Shown here: positions 8,062-17,016 of the stretch, in pieces
Layout: each line of letters begins with the position of its first letter
Numbering within the stretch: the stretch's first letter is position 1
From: Catelliglobosispora koreensis DSM 44566
GTDB taxonomy: Bacteria > Actinomycetota > Actinomycetes > Mycobacteriales > Micromonosporaceae
NCBI RefSeq assembly: GCF_000379685.1
Contig: NZ_KB903272.1
Coordinates: 62,624-126,623 of the forward strand
Reading direction: 5' to 3'
DNA: 64,000 nucleotides
Notes under the pieces: generated by a model
What the model was told of the DNA's origin: nothing
Seen by the model: the letters and a program-made list of their open reading frames with translations, nothing else
Database searches by the model: none
Made by a program: the position numbers and the translations under genes

Positions 8062-9450
8062 TCAGCCGTTCAGCATGCCGCGAATCAGGCCGAACAGGCC
8101 CATGACCGCGCAGGCCAGAGTGGGTGTGGCGATGACGGCCAGCACCTCCAACACGTCGGCGAGCCGCCCGAGCCCGGGGCTCGGTGGCCGTTTGGCGAAG
8201 GTGTTGCCCATGCTGACCGCCGCGCCCATGAGGAGCGACAGGATCGCCAGTGCCGGTGCCAGGTAGGTGGCCCGCTGCGGGGCATCGAAAGACATCCAGG
8301 CGAGGACCAGCAGGCTAACGACGCCACCGAGCCCGGCGATCGCCAGCGGCAAGCGGTGCCTTAAAGCGATAAACATGCGGGTACGCAGTGAGCAAATGGC
8401 CGTAATCAAACACGCGAGAATGACGGTGGCGGTTTGCCCCGCGACCGCGAGCTTGATGACGCCCGCGAGCAGCACGAGGGACAGTCCGGTCAGGATGCCC
8501 GTCAGCAGCTCATCAGACCGCTGCACCAGGGCGGCCAGTTCCGCCTTGGCGGGCAGCGGATCGGGTGTCGTCTGCCCGTGAGCCGGGTTGGGCACCGAAG
8601 GCGACGGCAAGCCACCCTGATGCGCCGCATAGCGGGGCAGCAGCGGTGACAGCAGAATCAATGCGGCGACCGTCCCGGCGACTGCTCCGTCCGGAGTGGA
8701 CAGTGCCGCGAGCAGCGTGCCAAACGCGCCAGCCACGCCAACCGTAGCGCCCGCGTAAAAGATCCAGCGGTACGCGCCTATCCCAGCGAGCGCGGCTATG
8801 GCGCCGGAAAGCAGCGCTGTGCTGGACACGAGAAAGTGCCAGTTCGTGCCGCTGGCCGGACCCAGGATGAGCAGTCCACCGGCCGCCAGGTAGACCATCC
8901 CAAAGGTGCCGAGCACGGCGGCGAGTTTGGTGTTGCTGAGCCAGCGCGCGAGCAGCGTGCCGAATCCTAATAGGACAGTTCCCGTGGCGACCGCCGTGAA
9001 CCCGGCCTGTGTCAACGGGGCACTGCTGGTGAAGAGCAGAAACAGCCCAACGGTCAGGATCGAGGCGCCGATGGCCAGACCGGCTGTCGCACTGGTGTTG
9101 CCGCGCCACACCGGTCCCAGGCGCGCCGCCTCTTCAGCGATGCCGTCGGCGATGTCGTCGAAGACGGGCTCGGGCCAATGCTGATCGCGGTAGGACAGCA
9201 TGAGCACGTCACCATGGCGGACCCCAAGCGCGGCGAGCGACTGCCCCGCGTCGAGCACTGTCCCATCTGGACGCCGGACGACCCAGCCGCCCCGGTTCAC
9301 CGCGTCCTCAACCAGATCTTCGCCCCCGTGCCGCAGCAGGATCGGGTGCAAGTGCGCCAGTGGCAAGTGACCTGGAAGTGATATATCGACGCGCCTCTTA
9401 GGCGAAAGCAAGATTACATTAGTCAATCCCGCCGAGGCTGGAGCTGTCAT
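8062..9450 (-). CDS. eccD: type VII secretion channel protein EccD
   Basis: The 462-residue protein has an N-terminal ubiquitin-like domain (about 1-95, with SLAALGVRHGDVLMLSYR) and then about eleven hydrophobic helices from residue 125 to the end. This is the EccD layout; EccD builds the membrane vestibule of the ESX complex. The ATG at 9450 lies seven bases after GGAGG; a GTG at 9474 is also in frame but has no ribosome binding site. It diverges from eccC across 61 bases. Confidence 0.93.
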   Translation of the reverse strand: MTAPASAGLTNVILLSPKRRVDISLPGHLPLAHLHPILLRHGGEDLVEDAVNRGGWVVRRPDGTVLDAGQSLAALGVRHGDVLMLSYRDQHWPEPVFDDIADGIAEEAARLGPVWRGNTSATAGLAIGASILTVGLFLLFTSSAPLTQAGFTAVATGTVLLGFGTLLARWLSNTKLAAVLGTFGMVYLAAGGLLILGPASGTNWHFLVSSTALLSGAIAALAGIGAYRWIFYAGATVGVAGAFGTLLAALSTPDGAVAGTVAALILLSPLLPRYAAHQGGLPSPSVPNPAHGQTTPDPLPAKAELAALVQRSDELLTGILTGLSLVLLAGVIKLAVAGQTATVILACLITAICSLRTRMFIALRHRLPLAIAGLGGVVSLLVLAWMSFDAPQRATYLAPALAILSLLMGAAVSMGNTFAKRPPSPGLGRLADVLEVLAVIATPTLACAVMGLFGLIRGMLNG

Positions 9451-9455
9451 CTCAT

Positions 9456-9502
9456 GTCCTCCCCGCGATACCATCGCGGCCGCATGCTATCGCGGGGAGG
9501 AC
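9456..9502. promoter_or_regulatory. perfect 15-bp inverted repeat in the eccD/eccC divergent region
   Basis: GTCCTCCCCGCGATA at 9456-9470 is exactly reverse-complemented at 9488-9502, with a 17-base spacer that includes a GCGGCCGC palindrome. Each arm carries the GGGGAGGAC Shine-Dalgarno of one gene: the left arm serves eccD, the right arm eccC. It could be a shared operator. A transcript crossing both arms would instead bury a ribosome binding site in a stem. Confidence 0.75.
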
Positions 9503-9511
9503 GTTGTTCGC

Positions 9512-12500
9512 ATGGCCACGACTATCCGGAAACGACCGCCACGGCGGCTCGCCCCGCCTTATCCACAAGGCGAGACAGTCCTTGAGCCCTCGCCAGAAAT
9601 TCCCGCGCCAGGCGGCCGATCGTGGGCTCAGTTCATGTTGGTCATTCCGATGGTCGCCGGGATGGCCGCGATGGGCCTCATTTTCGCGGGAGTGGGCGGC
9701 GGCGGTTCCGCGGGCACGTCGTTTCGCTGGATAACCGGTGTGCTGCTAGGCATTTCGATGGTGGGCATCATCGCGGTTCAGTTCACGACGGCCGGCAGTG
9801 GTGCCAGCAAACAAGAGATGCAGGCGGGCCGCCGCGAATACCTCTTCGATCTGGCCCAGCAGCGGCGTGAAGTGCGGGCGACCATGCGCAAGCAACGGGC
9901 CGCGGAATACTACGCCCACCCCGATCCAGACTCGCTTTGGTCCATGGTCGACGGAGTGCGCCTGTGGGAGCGCCGGTTCAACGATGCTGACTTCGGCCAG
10001 ATTCGCCTTGGCCTGGGCCCACGGGAGCTCGCGGCCACGCTAACCGTGCCACCGCCGCTGCCGATGGAGAAGGCCGAGCCCGTGAGCGCGATGGCACTGC
10101 GCCGCTTCATCGAGGCCTACCGCCACGTGCCTGACCTGCCGGTCATCTTGGCCCTCAACGGTTTCGCAAGGATCTACCTGCGCGGGGACATCCGACAGAC
10201 CCGTGCCCTCGCGCGCGCGATAGTCGCACAATCGGCCGTCTGGCATGCGCCCGACGACATCATGGTCGCCGCGTGCGCTGGGCCGAAAGCCCGGGTGCAG
10301 TGGGAATATCTCAAGTGGCTGCCGCACGCGCTGCATCCGTCTAATGTGGACGCCCTCGGACCGGTGCGTCTGATCACGCCCAGTGTCGTGGCGCTGGAAG
10401 CGATTACTGACGACATCTTGGCTGCCCGGCCACGGTTCGATCCCTCCGCTTCGGAGACATCGTTTGACGGTGCGCACCTTGTCGTCATCGTCGACGGGGC
10501 GGACCGGGCCGGCTCCGACCATCTGCTCGTCGACGGTGGCGTCGAAGGCGTGACCGTCATCGACCTCGACGGCGACCCACCCCGCAACTTGGACCGGGCC
10601 ACCGTCGTGCTCGACATTGGACAGTCCGGTGAACTCACCGCCACGAGCTATAGCGGCACGCAGAAGCTCGGCAAAGCTGACAGCCTTGGGCTAGTCGCCG
10701 CCGAGGCGCTCGCGCTTCAGCTTTCCCCGTTGCGGCTAGCCAGCGGCGGGGGCAGCGACGATCGCGCCATGAACTCCGAGCACGGGCTGGCCGACCTGTT
10801 GCAACTCGGCGATCCTGAGCAGCTCAACCCGGCCATCGGCTGGCAGCCGCGGCCCAACCGCGAGCGGCTGCGGGTGCCGATCGGCGTGGGTGCTGACGGG
10901 GCGCGGGTCGAGCTGGACATCAAGGAGTCGGCACAGGACGGGATGGGCCCGCACGGTCTGCTCATTGGTGCCACCGGCTCGGGCAAGTCAGAACTCCTGC
11001 GCACGCTTGTGCTCTCGCTGGCGATCACGAACTCGCCCGAGGTACTCAACTTCGTGCTCGTGGACTTCAAAGGTGGGGCGACGTTCGTCAAGCTGGACCG
11101 CCTCCCGCACACCAGTGCCGTGATCACGAACCTCGCTGACGAGCTGCCGTTGGTCGACCGCATGACCGATGCCATCAACGGCGAGCTAGTGCGGCGCCAG
11201 GAGTTGCTGCGGGCGGCGGGCAATTTCGTGTCGCAGCGCGACTATGAGCGCGCACGAGCGTCCGGTGTGCCGCTTGACCCGCTGCCGACCCTGCTCGTGG
11301 TGTGTGACGAGTTCAGTGAGCTCTTGTCCGCCAAGCCCGACTTCATCGACATGTTCGTCCAGATTGGACGGCTAGGCCGGTCGCTTGGTGTGCACCTGTT
11401 GCTCGCCAGCCAGCGCCTGGAGGAGGGCCGTCTCCGTGGTCTGGACACCCACTTGTCGTACCGCATTGGCTTGCGGACGTTCTCCCCCATGGAAAGCCGC
11501 TCCGTGCTCGGTGTGACCGACGCTTACGAGTTGCCTCGCGCCCCTGGGCACGGCTTCCTCAAGTTCGGCACCGAGCCGCTGGAACGGTTCCGGGCCGCCT
11601 ACGTTTCCGGTGCCTACCGCAGGCCCGAGGAGCTGACGTCAACGTCGGTCGGTGACGTCATCTACGAATACAGCTCCACCTATGTGGCTGGCCCGGCCAA
11701 CGCCGCGGAGCCAGCCGCGGCAGATCCCATGGACGACACCGAAGTCGACGGCGACACGCTGCTCGACATCCTGACGTCGCGGCTCACAGGGCACGGGACG
11801 CCCGCGCACCGGGTTTGGCTTCCCCCGCTCGGGTCAGCGCCCGCCCTGGGGGAAATCATGGGTGTCGGGCCGTGGCCGCGCGCGGGCGGTGGACTGAAAG
11901 CGGTCGCTGGCATCGTGGACAAGCCGTTTGAGCAACGGCGTGATCTGCTCGGTGTTGACCTGTCCGGGGCGGCGGGGCATCTAGTGGCCGTGGGGGCGCC
12001 TCAGTCGGGGAAGAGCTCGTTACTGCGTACCCTCGTGATGTCTCTGGCTTTGGCACATAGCCCTGATGAAGTGCAGTTCTACGGACTGGATTTCGGTGGT
12101 GGAGCGTTGTCTTCGCTACGAGAGCTGCCCCACTTCGGTGGCATCGCGTCACGGCGGGATGTCAACGAGGTGCGGCGCACGATCGCTGAACTTGAAGGCC
12201 TGCTTCATCAGCGCGAACAGTCCTTTGTGGAGCTTGGCATCGACGGGATGGCGACGTTCCGGCGGATCCGGGCGGCAGGTCAGCTCCCGGGCGACCGTTT
12301 CGGCGACGTGTTCCTCGTGATCGACGGCTGGGCCACGATCCGCTCAGAGTTCGAAGACCTCGAAGAACGCATCACGATTTTGGCTATGCGTGGCCTTTCC
12401 TACGGCATCCACCTGCTGCTAACCGCCGCCCGCTGGCCCGAGGTGCGCGGATCGCTGCGAGACGCCATCGCGTCAAGGCTGGAGCTGCGCCTGGGCGATC

Positions 12501-13462
12501 CCTCAGACTCGGCGATCGACCGGCGGTCCGCCGCCAATGTGCCGCAAAGCGCGCCGGGGCGGGGCATTACGCCAGACCGGTACCAGTTCCTGGCGGCGCT
12601 TCCGCGCATGGACCAAAGTAACGGTCTCGATGACTTGCCCGAGGCGCTGACCGTCCTGATTAAACAGATCAGCGCGGCGTGGCCAGGCAAGGCGGCGCCG
12701 AAGGTCCGGCTGCTGCCCCCGATGGTTCCGTTTGAACTGCTGCCACAACTGCGTACGCAGCCTGGCCCGGCGGTCGCGATCGCTGAGCACGATCTCAGCC
12801 CAGTCAGCCTCGACTTCTTCACCGATCCACACCTGTACCTCTTCGGCGATGTCGAATCGGGGAAGTCAGCCTTCCTCCGCACACTGGCCAATGGGCTCGC
12901 GGCCCGGTTCACTCCGGCTGAGGCAAGGTTCTTCTTCCTTGATTACCGCAGGGCCAACCTCGGTCTGCTGCCACAGGACCACCTGCTGGGCTACGCGACC
13001 TCAGCGGCACAGGCGACCGAGTTCGTTCGTGATGTGGTCACGGCCATGAACGAGCGCGTGCCCGGTCCCGACATCACGCCGGAACAGCTGCGCAAACGGG
13101 ACTGGTGGAAAGGTCCCGACGTGTTCGTCATCGTCGATGACTACGATCTCGTTGCCGGTGACCGCAATCCGGTCGCGCTGCTCGCCGAGCTTCTGCCGCA
13201 GGCACGCGAGATCGGCCTGCATCTCATCATCGCCCGCCGAAGCGGTGGCGCCAGCAGATCCTTCTACGATCCGGCCCTGGCGCGGCTGCGGGAGTTGGGA
13301 TCACCGGCGGCCATCATGTCGGCTGACCGCAACGAAGGGCAGCTCGTGTCCGGCGTGCGGTCTGGTCCTCTTCCTGCTGGGCGGGCTTGGCTGCAGACGC
13401 GAAAGGAAGGGTTGAGGCTGGTCCAGTTTGGATGGCTGGAAAACGAGCCCGGAAGCATCTAA
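9512..13462 (+). CDS. eccC: type VII secretion ATPase EccC, single-chain with three FtsK/SpoIIIE domains
   Basis: The 1316-residue protein has two N-terminal transmembrane helices (about 43-65 and 72-92), a DUF-like ATPase-proximal region, then three FtsK-type ATPase domains. Their Walker A motifs are GATGSGKS at 486-493, GAPQSGKS at 828-835 and GDVESGKS at 1112-1119. EccC powers substrate export and recognises secretion signals through its last ATPase domain. Here the EccCa and EccCb halves are one polypeptide, as in ESX-4-like and many non-mycobacterial systems. The ATG at 9512 follows the right arm of the 9456-9502 inverted repeat, with GGAGG 11 bases upstream. Confidence 0.95.
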   Translation: MATTIRKRPPRRLAPPYPQGETVLEPSPEIPAPGGRSWAQFMLVIPMVAGMAAMGLIFAGVGGGGSAGTSFRWITGVLLGISMVGIIAVQFTTAGSGASKQEMQAGRREYLFDLAQQRREVRATMRKQRAAEYYAHPDPDSLWSMVDGVRLWERRFNDADFGQIRLGLGPRELAATLTVPPPLPMEKAEPVSAMALRRFIEAYRHVPDLPVILALNGFARIYLRGDIRQTRALARAIVAQSAVWHAPDDIMVAACAGPKARVQWEYLKWLPHALHPSNVDALGPVRLITPSVVALEAITDDILAARPRFDPSASETSFDGAHLVVIVDGADRAGSDHLLVDGGVEGVTVIDLDGDPPRNLDRATVVLDIGQSGELTATSYSGTQKLGKADSLGLVAAEALALQLSPLRLASGGGSDDRAMNSEHGLADLLQLGDPEQLNPAIGWQPRPNRERLRVPIGVGADGARVELDIKESAQDGMGPHGLLIGATGSGKSELLRTLVLSLAITNSPEVLNFVLVDFKGGATFVKLDRLPHTSAVITNLADELPLVDRMTDAINGELVRRQELLRAAGNFVSQRDYERARASGVPLDPLPTLLVVCDEFSELLSAKPDFIDMFVQIGRLGRSLGVHLLLASQRLEEGRLRGLDTHLSYRIGLRTFSPMESRSVLGVTDAYELPRAPGHGFLKFGTEPLERFRAAYVSGAYRRPEELTSTSVGDVIYEYSSTYVAGPANAAEPAAADPMDDTEVDGDTLLDILTSRLTGHGTPAHRVWLPPLGSAPALGEIMGVGPWPRAGGGLKAVAGIVDKPFEQRRDLLGVDLSGAAGHLVAVGAPQSGKSSLLRTLVMSLALAHSPDEVQFYGLDFGGGALSSLRELPHFGGIASRRDVNEVRRTIAELEGLLHQREQSFVELGIDGMATFRRIRAAGQLPGDRFGDVFLVIDGWATIRSEFEDLEERITILAMRGLSYGIHLLLTAARWPEVRGSLRDAIASRLELRLGDPSDSAIDRRSAANVPQSAPGRGITPDRYQFLAALPRMDQSNGLDDLPEALTVLIKQISAAWPGKAAPKVRLLPPMVPFELLPQLRTQPGPAVAIAEHDLSPVSLDFFTDPHLYLFGDVESGKSAFLRTLANGLAARFTPAEARFFFLDYRRANLGLLPQDHLLGYATSAAQATEFVRDVVTAMNERVPGPDITPEQLRKRDWWKGPDVFVIVDDYDLVAGDRNPVALLAELLPQAREIGLHLIIARRSGGASRSFYDPALARLRELGSPAAIMSADRNEGQLVSGVRSGPLPAGRAWLQTRKEGLRLVQFGWLENEPGSI

Positions 13463-13466
13463 CCTG

Positions 13467-13496
13467 GTGACTGCTAGGCAGGGGGAGGGTTATAGG
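13467..13496 (+). promoter_or_regulatory. possible promoter of the ESX substrate genes
   Basis: GTGACT at 13467-13472 and TATAGG at 13491-13496 are separated by 18 bases. The ATG of the next gene follows after six bases, so transcription would begin at or next to the start codon. This is a leaderless arrangement and only a sequence-based guess. Confidence 0.35.
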
Positions 13497-13502
13497 TAGC
13501 TG

Positions 13503-13856
13503 ATGGCTGAGTGGGACGTCAAACTCCAGCATCTCAAGGACTATGGCGATGAGATGGTCCAAGCTGGACAGACGTTTGATCGCCAAGCTGACGGTCAAAC
13601 ACGCGCACTCAAAACAGCGGCGAAGGCGATAGCAGCCGATCCGCGCTTTACCGAACTAGCGGCGTTGAAGGCAGGCACGGCGCAAGACGCGGGACAGCTC
13701 GGTGCTTTTACCGACGACATGGGTGAAGCTATTCAATCCCATGGTGTCGTGGCACGAGAGAGTCACCGCTTGTATGGCGGAGCTGATAGCTCAAGTTCCG
13801 ATGAGCTTGAGGCGAGCCTCACCAAGATGATCGACTTGCACACGAAGATGCCATGA
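13503..13856 (+). CDS. small helical ESX-locus protein, probable secretion partner
   Basis: This 117-residue, mostly helical protein has no signal peptide and no clear WXG. Its size and its position directly before a larger WXG/PPE-like protein suggest the small partner of a secreted pair. The stop overlaps the next ATG by four bases (ATGA), so the two are translationally coupled. I do not recognise the family; EspC-like or PE-analogue are possible descriptions. Confidence 0.6.
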   Translation: MAEWDVKLQHLKDYGDEMVQAGQTFDRQADGQTRALKTAAKAIAADPRFTELAALKAGTAQDAGQLGAFTDDMGEAIQSHGVVARESHRLYGGADSSSSDELEASLTKMIDLHTKMP

Positions 13857-15040
13857 CCGCCTGGGGAAGCCTTAAGTTCGACGACATTTACACCATCATC
13901 AAATCGGTGGACGCTGCCGCCATTTCGGCGCTGGGTTCACGGTGGGAAACTGCCTCCGACCTCATCAGGGGGTACGCCGAGAAGCTCGAAGACGCGACAG
14001 AGAAGCTTCGTCCACATTGGACGAGCCCTGCCGCCGCTTCAACGTTTCAGAAGGCGATGGTGAAGTCGGTCAAGAGCATGCGCGAGTGGATGTATGCCGC
14101 TGACCGAGGTTCGAGTGGTGCGTGGGGACGCGCTGGCTCGCTGCTGCAGGTGTCTGCCGATGTCACGCGTTCGCAGACGAAAATGGATCAGCTGAAAACC
14201 GCTCGTGACGCGGAGATCAAGGCGGCTGCAGATAACGCCGCACTGGTCCTGCGGATCCAAGCGCGCTATGACTTGCTGGCGCGTGCTGTCGGTTCGGAGA
14301 TCGGCGCCCGGATAAAGGAACTGACGCCGTGGCAGAACCCCGCGCCCTACTCTGGGCTGCACGGGCTGGCGCCCAAGACCGGCCCAGGTGGATTCGTGGA
14401 ACCCCACGGCCCGGCTCCTCGTGCGAACGACCGCGATACGGGGCCGCAGCTCGTTGATGGTCCTAAGGGCGACCCTGACACACAGGCGGAGATTCCGTTC
14501 CAAGACGGAGGTGGGCCCTCGCCTGACGATGGGTTCGACGGCCCGTTTGGCGGTGGCCTTCCCGTTGGCACGCCGCCGGTAAGCGGTCCTGGACCGCTGA
14601 TTCCGCCTTACGTTCCGCCGTTGATTCCGGTCGGGTTACGTGGCGCGACCGCCGCGGCCGAACCAGCGGCGGCCCGTTCACCGGGCTTGCTCAGCAAGTT
14701 ACGCGGCGGACCGCTCAACGGCTATGTCGCGAACGGACTGTTCGGCAGGCTGATGGCAGGCTCCGGTCTCGATGGCGCGATGCGTGCTGCCACCACAGGT
14801 TCTCCCGCGATGGCCACGCCACCCGTCGTCCCGCCCGGCCCCATGGCCAACGTCGCGGGCCGCCGGCGTCGTCGCCGTCAGAAGGTGGGATACCTGCCCA
14901 CGGCAGCGCCAGCGGCTCCGGCGGAAGCTGGCCCTCCGGCCATGACTGGTCGCCCAGCGGACCCACACAAGACCGCGCCACCACGTGAAACCGATACAGC
15001 AACCGAAGAAGCGACACCGAACCGAGTTCAAAGCGCCTGA
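13853..15040 (+). CDS. WXG/PPE-like type VII substrate with proline-rich C-terminal half
   Basis: The 395-residue protein has a helical N-terminal domain (about 1-165) with a LRPHWTSPAAASTF segment in the WXG position. A Gly/Pro/Ala-rich region (about 165-360) follows, then a basic RRRRRQ patch and a charged tail. Near its end is GRPADPHKTAPPR (residues about 365-380), a motif repeated in the 15572 gene product. The organisation resembles PPE-family or long WXG substrates. It follows its probable small partner with a 4-base overlap. Confidence 0.65.
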   Translation: MTAWGSLKFDDIYTIIKSVDAAAISALGSRWETASDLIRGYAEKLEDATEKLRPHWTSPAAASTFQKAMVKSVKSMREWMYAADRGSSGAWGRAGSLLQVSADVTRSQTKMDQLKTARDAEIKAAADNAALVLRIQARYDLLARAVGSEIGARIKELTPWQNPAPYSGLHGLAPKTGPGGFVEPHGPAPRANDRDTGPQLVDGPKGDPDTQAEIPFQDGGGPSPDDGFDGPFGGGLPVGTPPVSGPGPLIPPYVPPLIPVGLRGATAAAEPAAARSPGLLSKLRGGPLNGYVANGLFGRLMAGSGLDGAMRAATTGSPAMATPPVVPPGPMANVAGRRRRRRQKVGYLPTAAPAAPAEAGPPAMTGRPADPHKTAPPRETDTATEEATPNRVQSA

Positions 15041-15053
15041 GGGGAGAGGCACC

Positions 15054-15569
15054 ATGGTCGAGCCCGGACCAAATCCGTCCGCGGGGGACCCCGACGTCAA
15101 AGATGTGTCCAAAAAGGACCTAAGGAAGTCGGCGGCAGGGCTGAGCACGCTGGATCTCGACGTAGATCTCAAAGAGCTGCACGCCTTTGGCGCCAACAAC
15201 GTCAAGTCTGGCGGCGACTTCACCAAGCGCGCCGGAAAGCCATTTTCAGACCTCAACGACGAGACCGAGGGCAAGGGTGGTCTGGAGTTGCTGGCAAGCG
15301 AGGCCGGCACCGTCGCCTCAGCCTTTCCTGAGTTGGCGACGTTCACGAAGAATCTCGGCGGTGATGTGAAGTCTCTCAAGGAGTTCACCGTAGATATGGG
15401 AAAGGGGCTGGCGGCCTACGGCAACGCTGCCCTTGACGCCTTTCAGCGCTACGACTCCAATGACCAGCACAGCGCCCGTGAAATCGACAAGGTGGACCTC
15501 AGCACTGTTGTTGACAACATCTATGGTGGTTCACAGGTAACGAAGTCCTACCGCCCGAAGGATCAGTAG
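15054..15569 (+). CDS. small ESX-locus protein of unknown family
   Basis: The 171-residue acidic, helical protein starts at the ATG at 15054, preceded by GGGGAGAGG; a longer in-frame start at 14985 would lie inside the previous gene and has no ribosome binding site. The middle contains a VDLKELHAFGANN helix and a long amphipathic helix (about 105-145). There is no signal peptide or membrane segment. It precedes a WXG protein by two bases, the same small-then-large order as the 13503/13853 pair, so it is probably that protein's secretion partner. Confidence 0.6.
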   Translation: MVEPGPNPSAGDPDVKDVSKKDLRKSAAGLSTLDLDVDLKELHAFGANNVKSGGDFTKRAGKPFSDLNDETEGKGGLELLASEAGTVASAFPELATFTKNLGGDVKSLKEFTVDMGKGLAAYGNAALDAFQRYDSNDQHSAREIDKVDLSTVVDNIYGGSQVTKSYRPKDQ

Positions 15570-15571
15570 TC

Positions 15572-17014
15572 ATGCCGGGAAAGCTCGGCGACCTCAAGGG
15601 GCTTGACGAGATCTACGACGCGGTGAAAAAGGCTGAGCCCTCGATAAAGCTGCTGCGGGAAATGGTGCCCCGCTGGGACGCCACGCGCCGAGTGATCCAC
15701 GCGCACTGGGACGAGTTCTTCGGCGACGTGGAAAAGGTCAGCAAGCACTGGAAAGGCAAATCCGCCAAGACGCTGCTCGATAGCGCGCGGAATCTGGCGT
15801 TGCCCTCAATGGTCAACTGGTACAACGCGATGGAGTCGCGTAGCTCTGACATGGTCTGGACCGCAAGCACCGTAGAACATTTGCTCAAGTATCTGCAGTG
15901 GATGAAGGACAGCCGGGACGAGATCAACGGGTACATGCGCAAACGGGAGTTCTGGGCCGACGATGTGTGGGGCGGCCTGGGCGACCGGGTCACTGGCGGT
16001 GTTCTCAACTTCTCAGATGTGTACCGGTTTGAGCTGGGTGGCACTACCTATTCATTCCGGAGCGTAGGACAGGTAAATGACGCCTTCGATAAGCACGCGA
16101 AGCAAGTCGCCTACGACAATGGCGGCCAGATAGCGGCGATGTCGACTTGGGATGACAAGCCCAAGTTCTATCGCGGGTTACTCGACTACAAAGCGCCGAA
16201 GGAGGTCAAGCCCACGGGGCCAACGGGTCCCGGTGGCGGGCCGCCTGGCGGTGGGCCTCCGCCGGTCAAGAAGCCTGAGATAAAGAAGCCTCCGAAGAAG
16301 AAAGACCCACCGCCGAAGAAGAAGGACCCGCCCCCCAAGAAGGACGACCCGCCACCGCCGCCGAAGAAGGATCCGCCGCCTGGGACACAGCCACCGCCGG
16401 GAACGCAACCTCCGCCGGGTGTTCAACCACCGCCCGGGGGGACGGTTCCACCACCCCCGGTGCCACCGGTGATCCCTCCACCGCCTGTCTTTCCGGGCCC
16501 GGGCACACCTGGTTATCCGGGTGTGCCGGGAACGGGACTGCCGGGATACCCGGGCTATCCGGGCGGGATTCCCGGCAGGTACCCGGGAGGCGTTGGCGGG
16601 CCCGGAGGCATCAACGGTGCCAATGGCCCAGGCGGTCCCGGATCGGGGCCGCAAGGGCTCACCGGGAAGATGGCCGAAGGCAGCAACGTCCTCACTGGAC
16701 GGCCCTCGGCTGCCAATGCCGCCGCCGCCCAGGGTGGGATGCCGCCCGTGTTTCCGCCAGGAGGCGCGGGAGCCGGTGGGGCTGGCGGTGTAGGGGGACG
16801 GCAAGCCAGACCGCGCCGCCCCATCACGCTGAGTGGCCCGCGGATCGTGGGCGACGAGCCGGTCGGTGGCGGCAGAACGCTTTCCGGGCGTCCCGTCGAC
16901 CGGAAGAAGTCGGCGCCTCCACGGCAGGCTGAAGAGCAGCTAACCGGTTACGAGCCCGTGCCCGAAGAGCAGCAGGAGCAAGAAACCAAGCGCGAATACA
17001 GATACGGGGTGTGA
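15572..17014 (+). CDS. WXG-type type VII substrate with collagen-like proline-rich tail
   Basis: The 480-residue protein has a helical WXG-like domain (about 1-110, HWKGKSA at about 58-64) and a small second domain (about 125-205). A very Pro/Lys/Gly-rich region (about 210-400) follows, with PPKKKDP repeats and then GYPG-type collagen-like units. A conserved-looking tail contains GRPVDRKKSAPPR and an acidic end. The tail motif matches the 13853 gene product. The proline-rich region could cross or anchor to the cell wall. The role as an ESX substrate is inferred from the domain and from the neighbours. Confidence 0.68.
   Translation: MPGKLGDLKGLDEIYDAVKKAEPSIKLLREMVPRWDATRRVIHAHWDEFFGDVEKVSKHWKGKSAKTLLDSARNLALPSMVNWYNAMESRSSDMVWTASTVEHLLKYLQWMKDSRDEINGYMRKREFWADDVWGGLGDRVTGGVLNFSDVYRFELGGTTYSFRSVGQVNDAFDKHAKQVAYDNGGQIAAMSTWDDKPKFYRGLLDYKAPKEVKPTGPTGPGGGPPGGGPPPVKKPEIKKPPKKKDPPPKKKDPPPKKDDPPPPPKKDPPPGTQPPPGTQPPPGVQPPPGGTVPPPPVPPVIPPPPVFPGPGTPGYPGVPGTGLPGYPGYPGGIPGRYPGGVGGPGGINGANGPGGPGSGPQGLTGKMAEGSNVLTGRPSAANAAAAQGGMPPVFPPGGAGAGGAGGVGGRQARPRRPITLSGPRIVGDEPVGGGRTLSGRPVDRKKSAPPRQAEEQLTGYEPVPEEQQEQETKREYRYGV
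16255..16620 (+). repeat. Pro/Lys and Gly/Pro coding repeats
   Basis: Within the 15572 gene, short units encode KKDPPP, then PPPGTQ, then GYPGxPG. They explain several apparent frames on both strands and are best read as a coding low-complexity tail. Confidence 0.75.
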
Positions 17015-17016
17015 GC

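Noticed and set aside
13853-17014. PE/PPE proteins in the strict mycobacterial sense
   Set aside because: No PE or PPE N-terminal motif is present; WXG-like or PPE-analogue is the furthest I can go.
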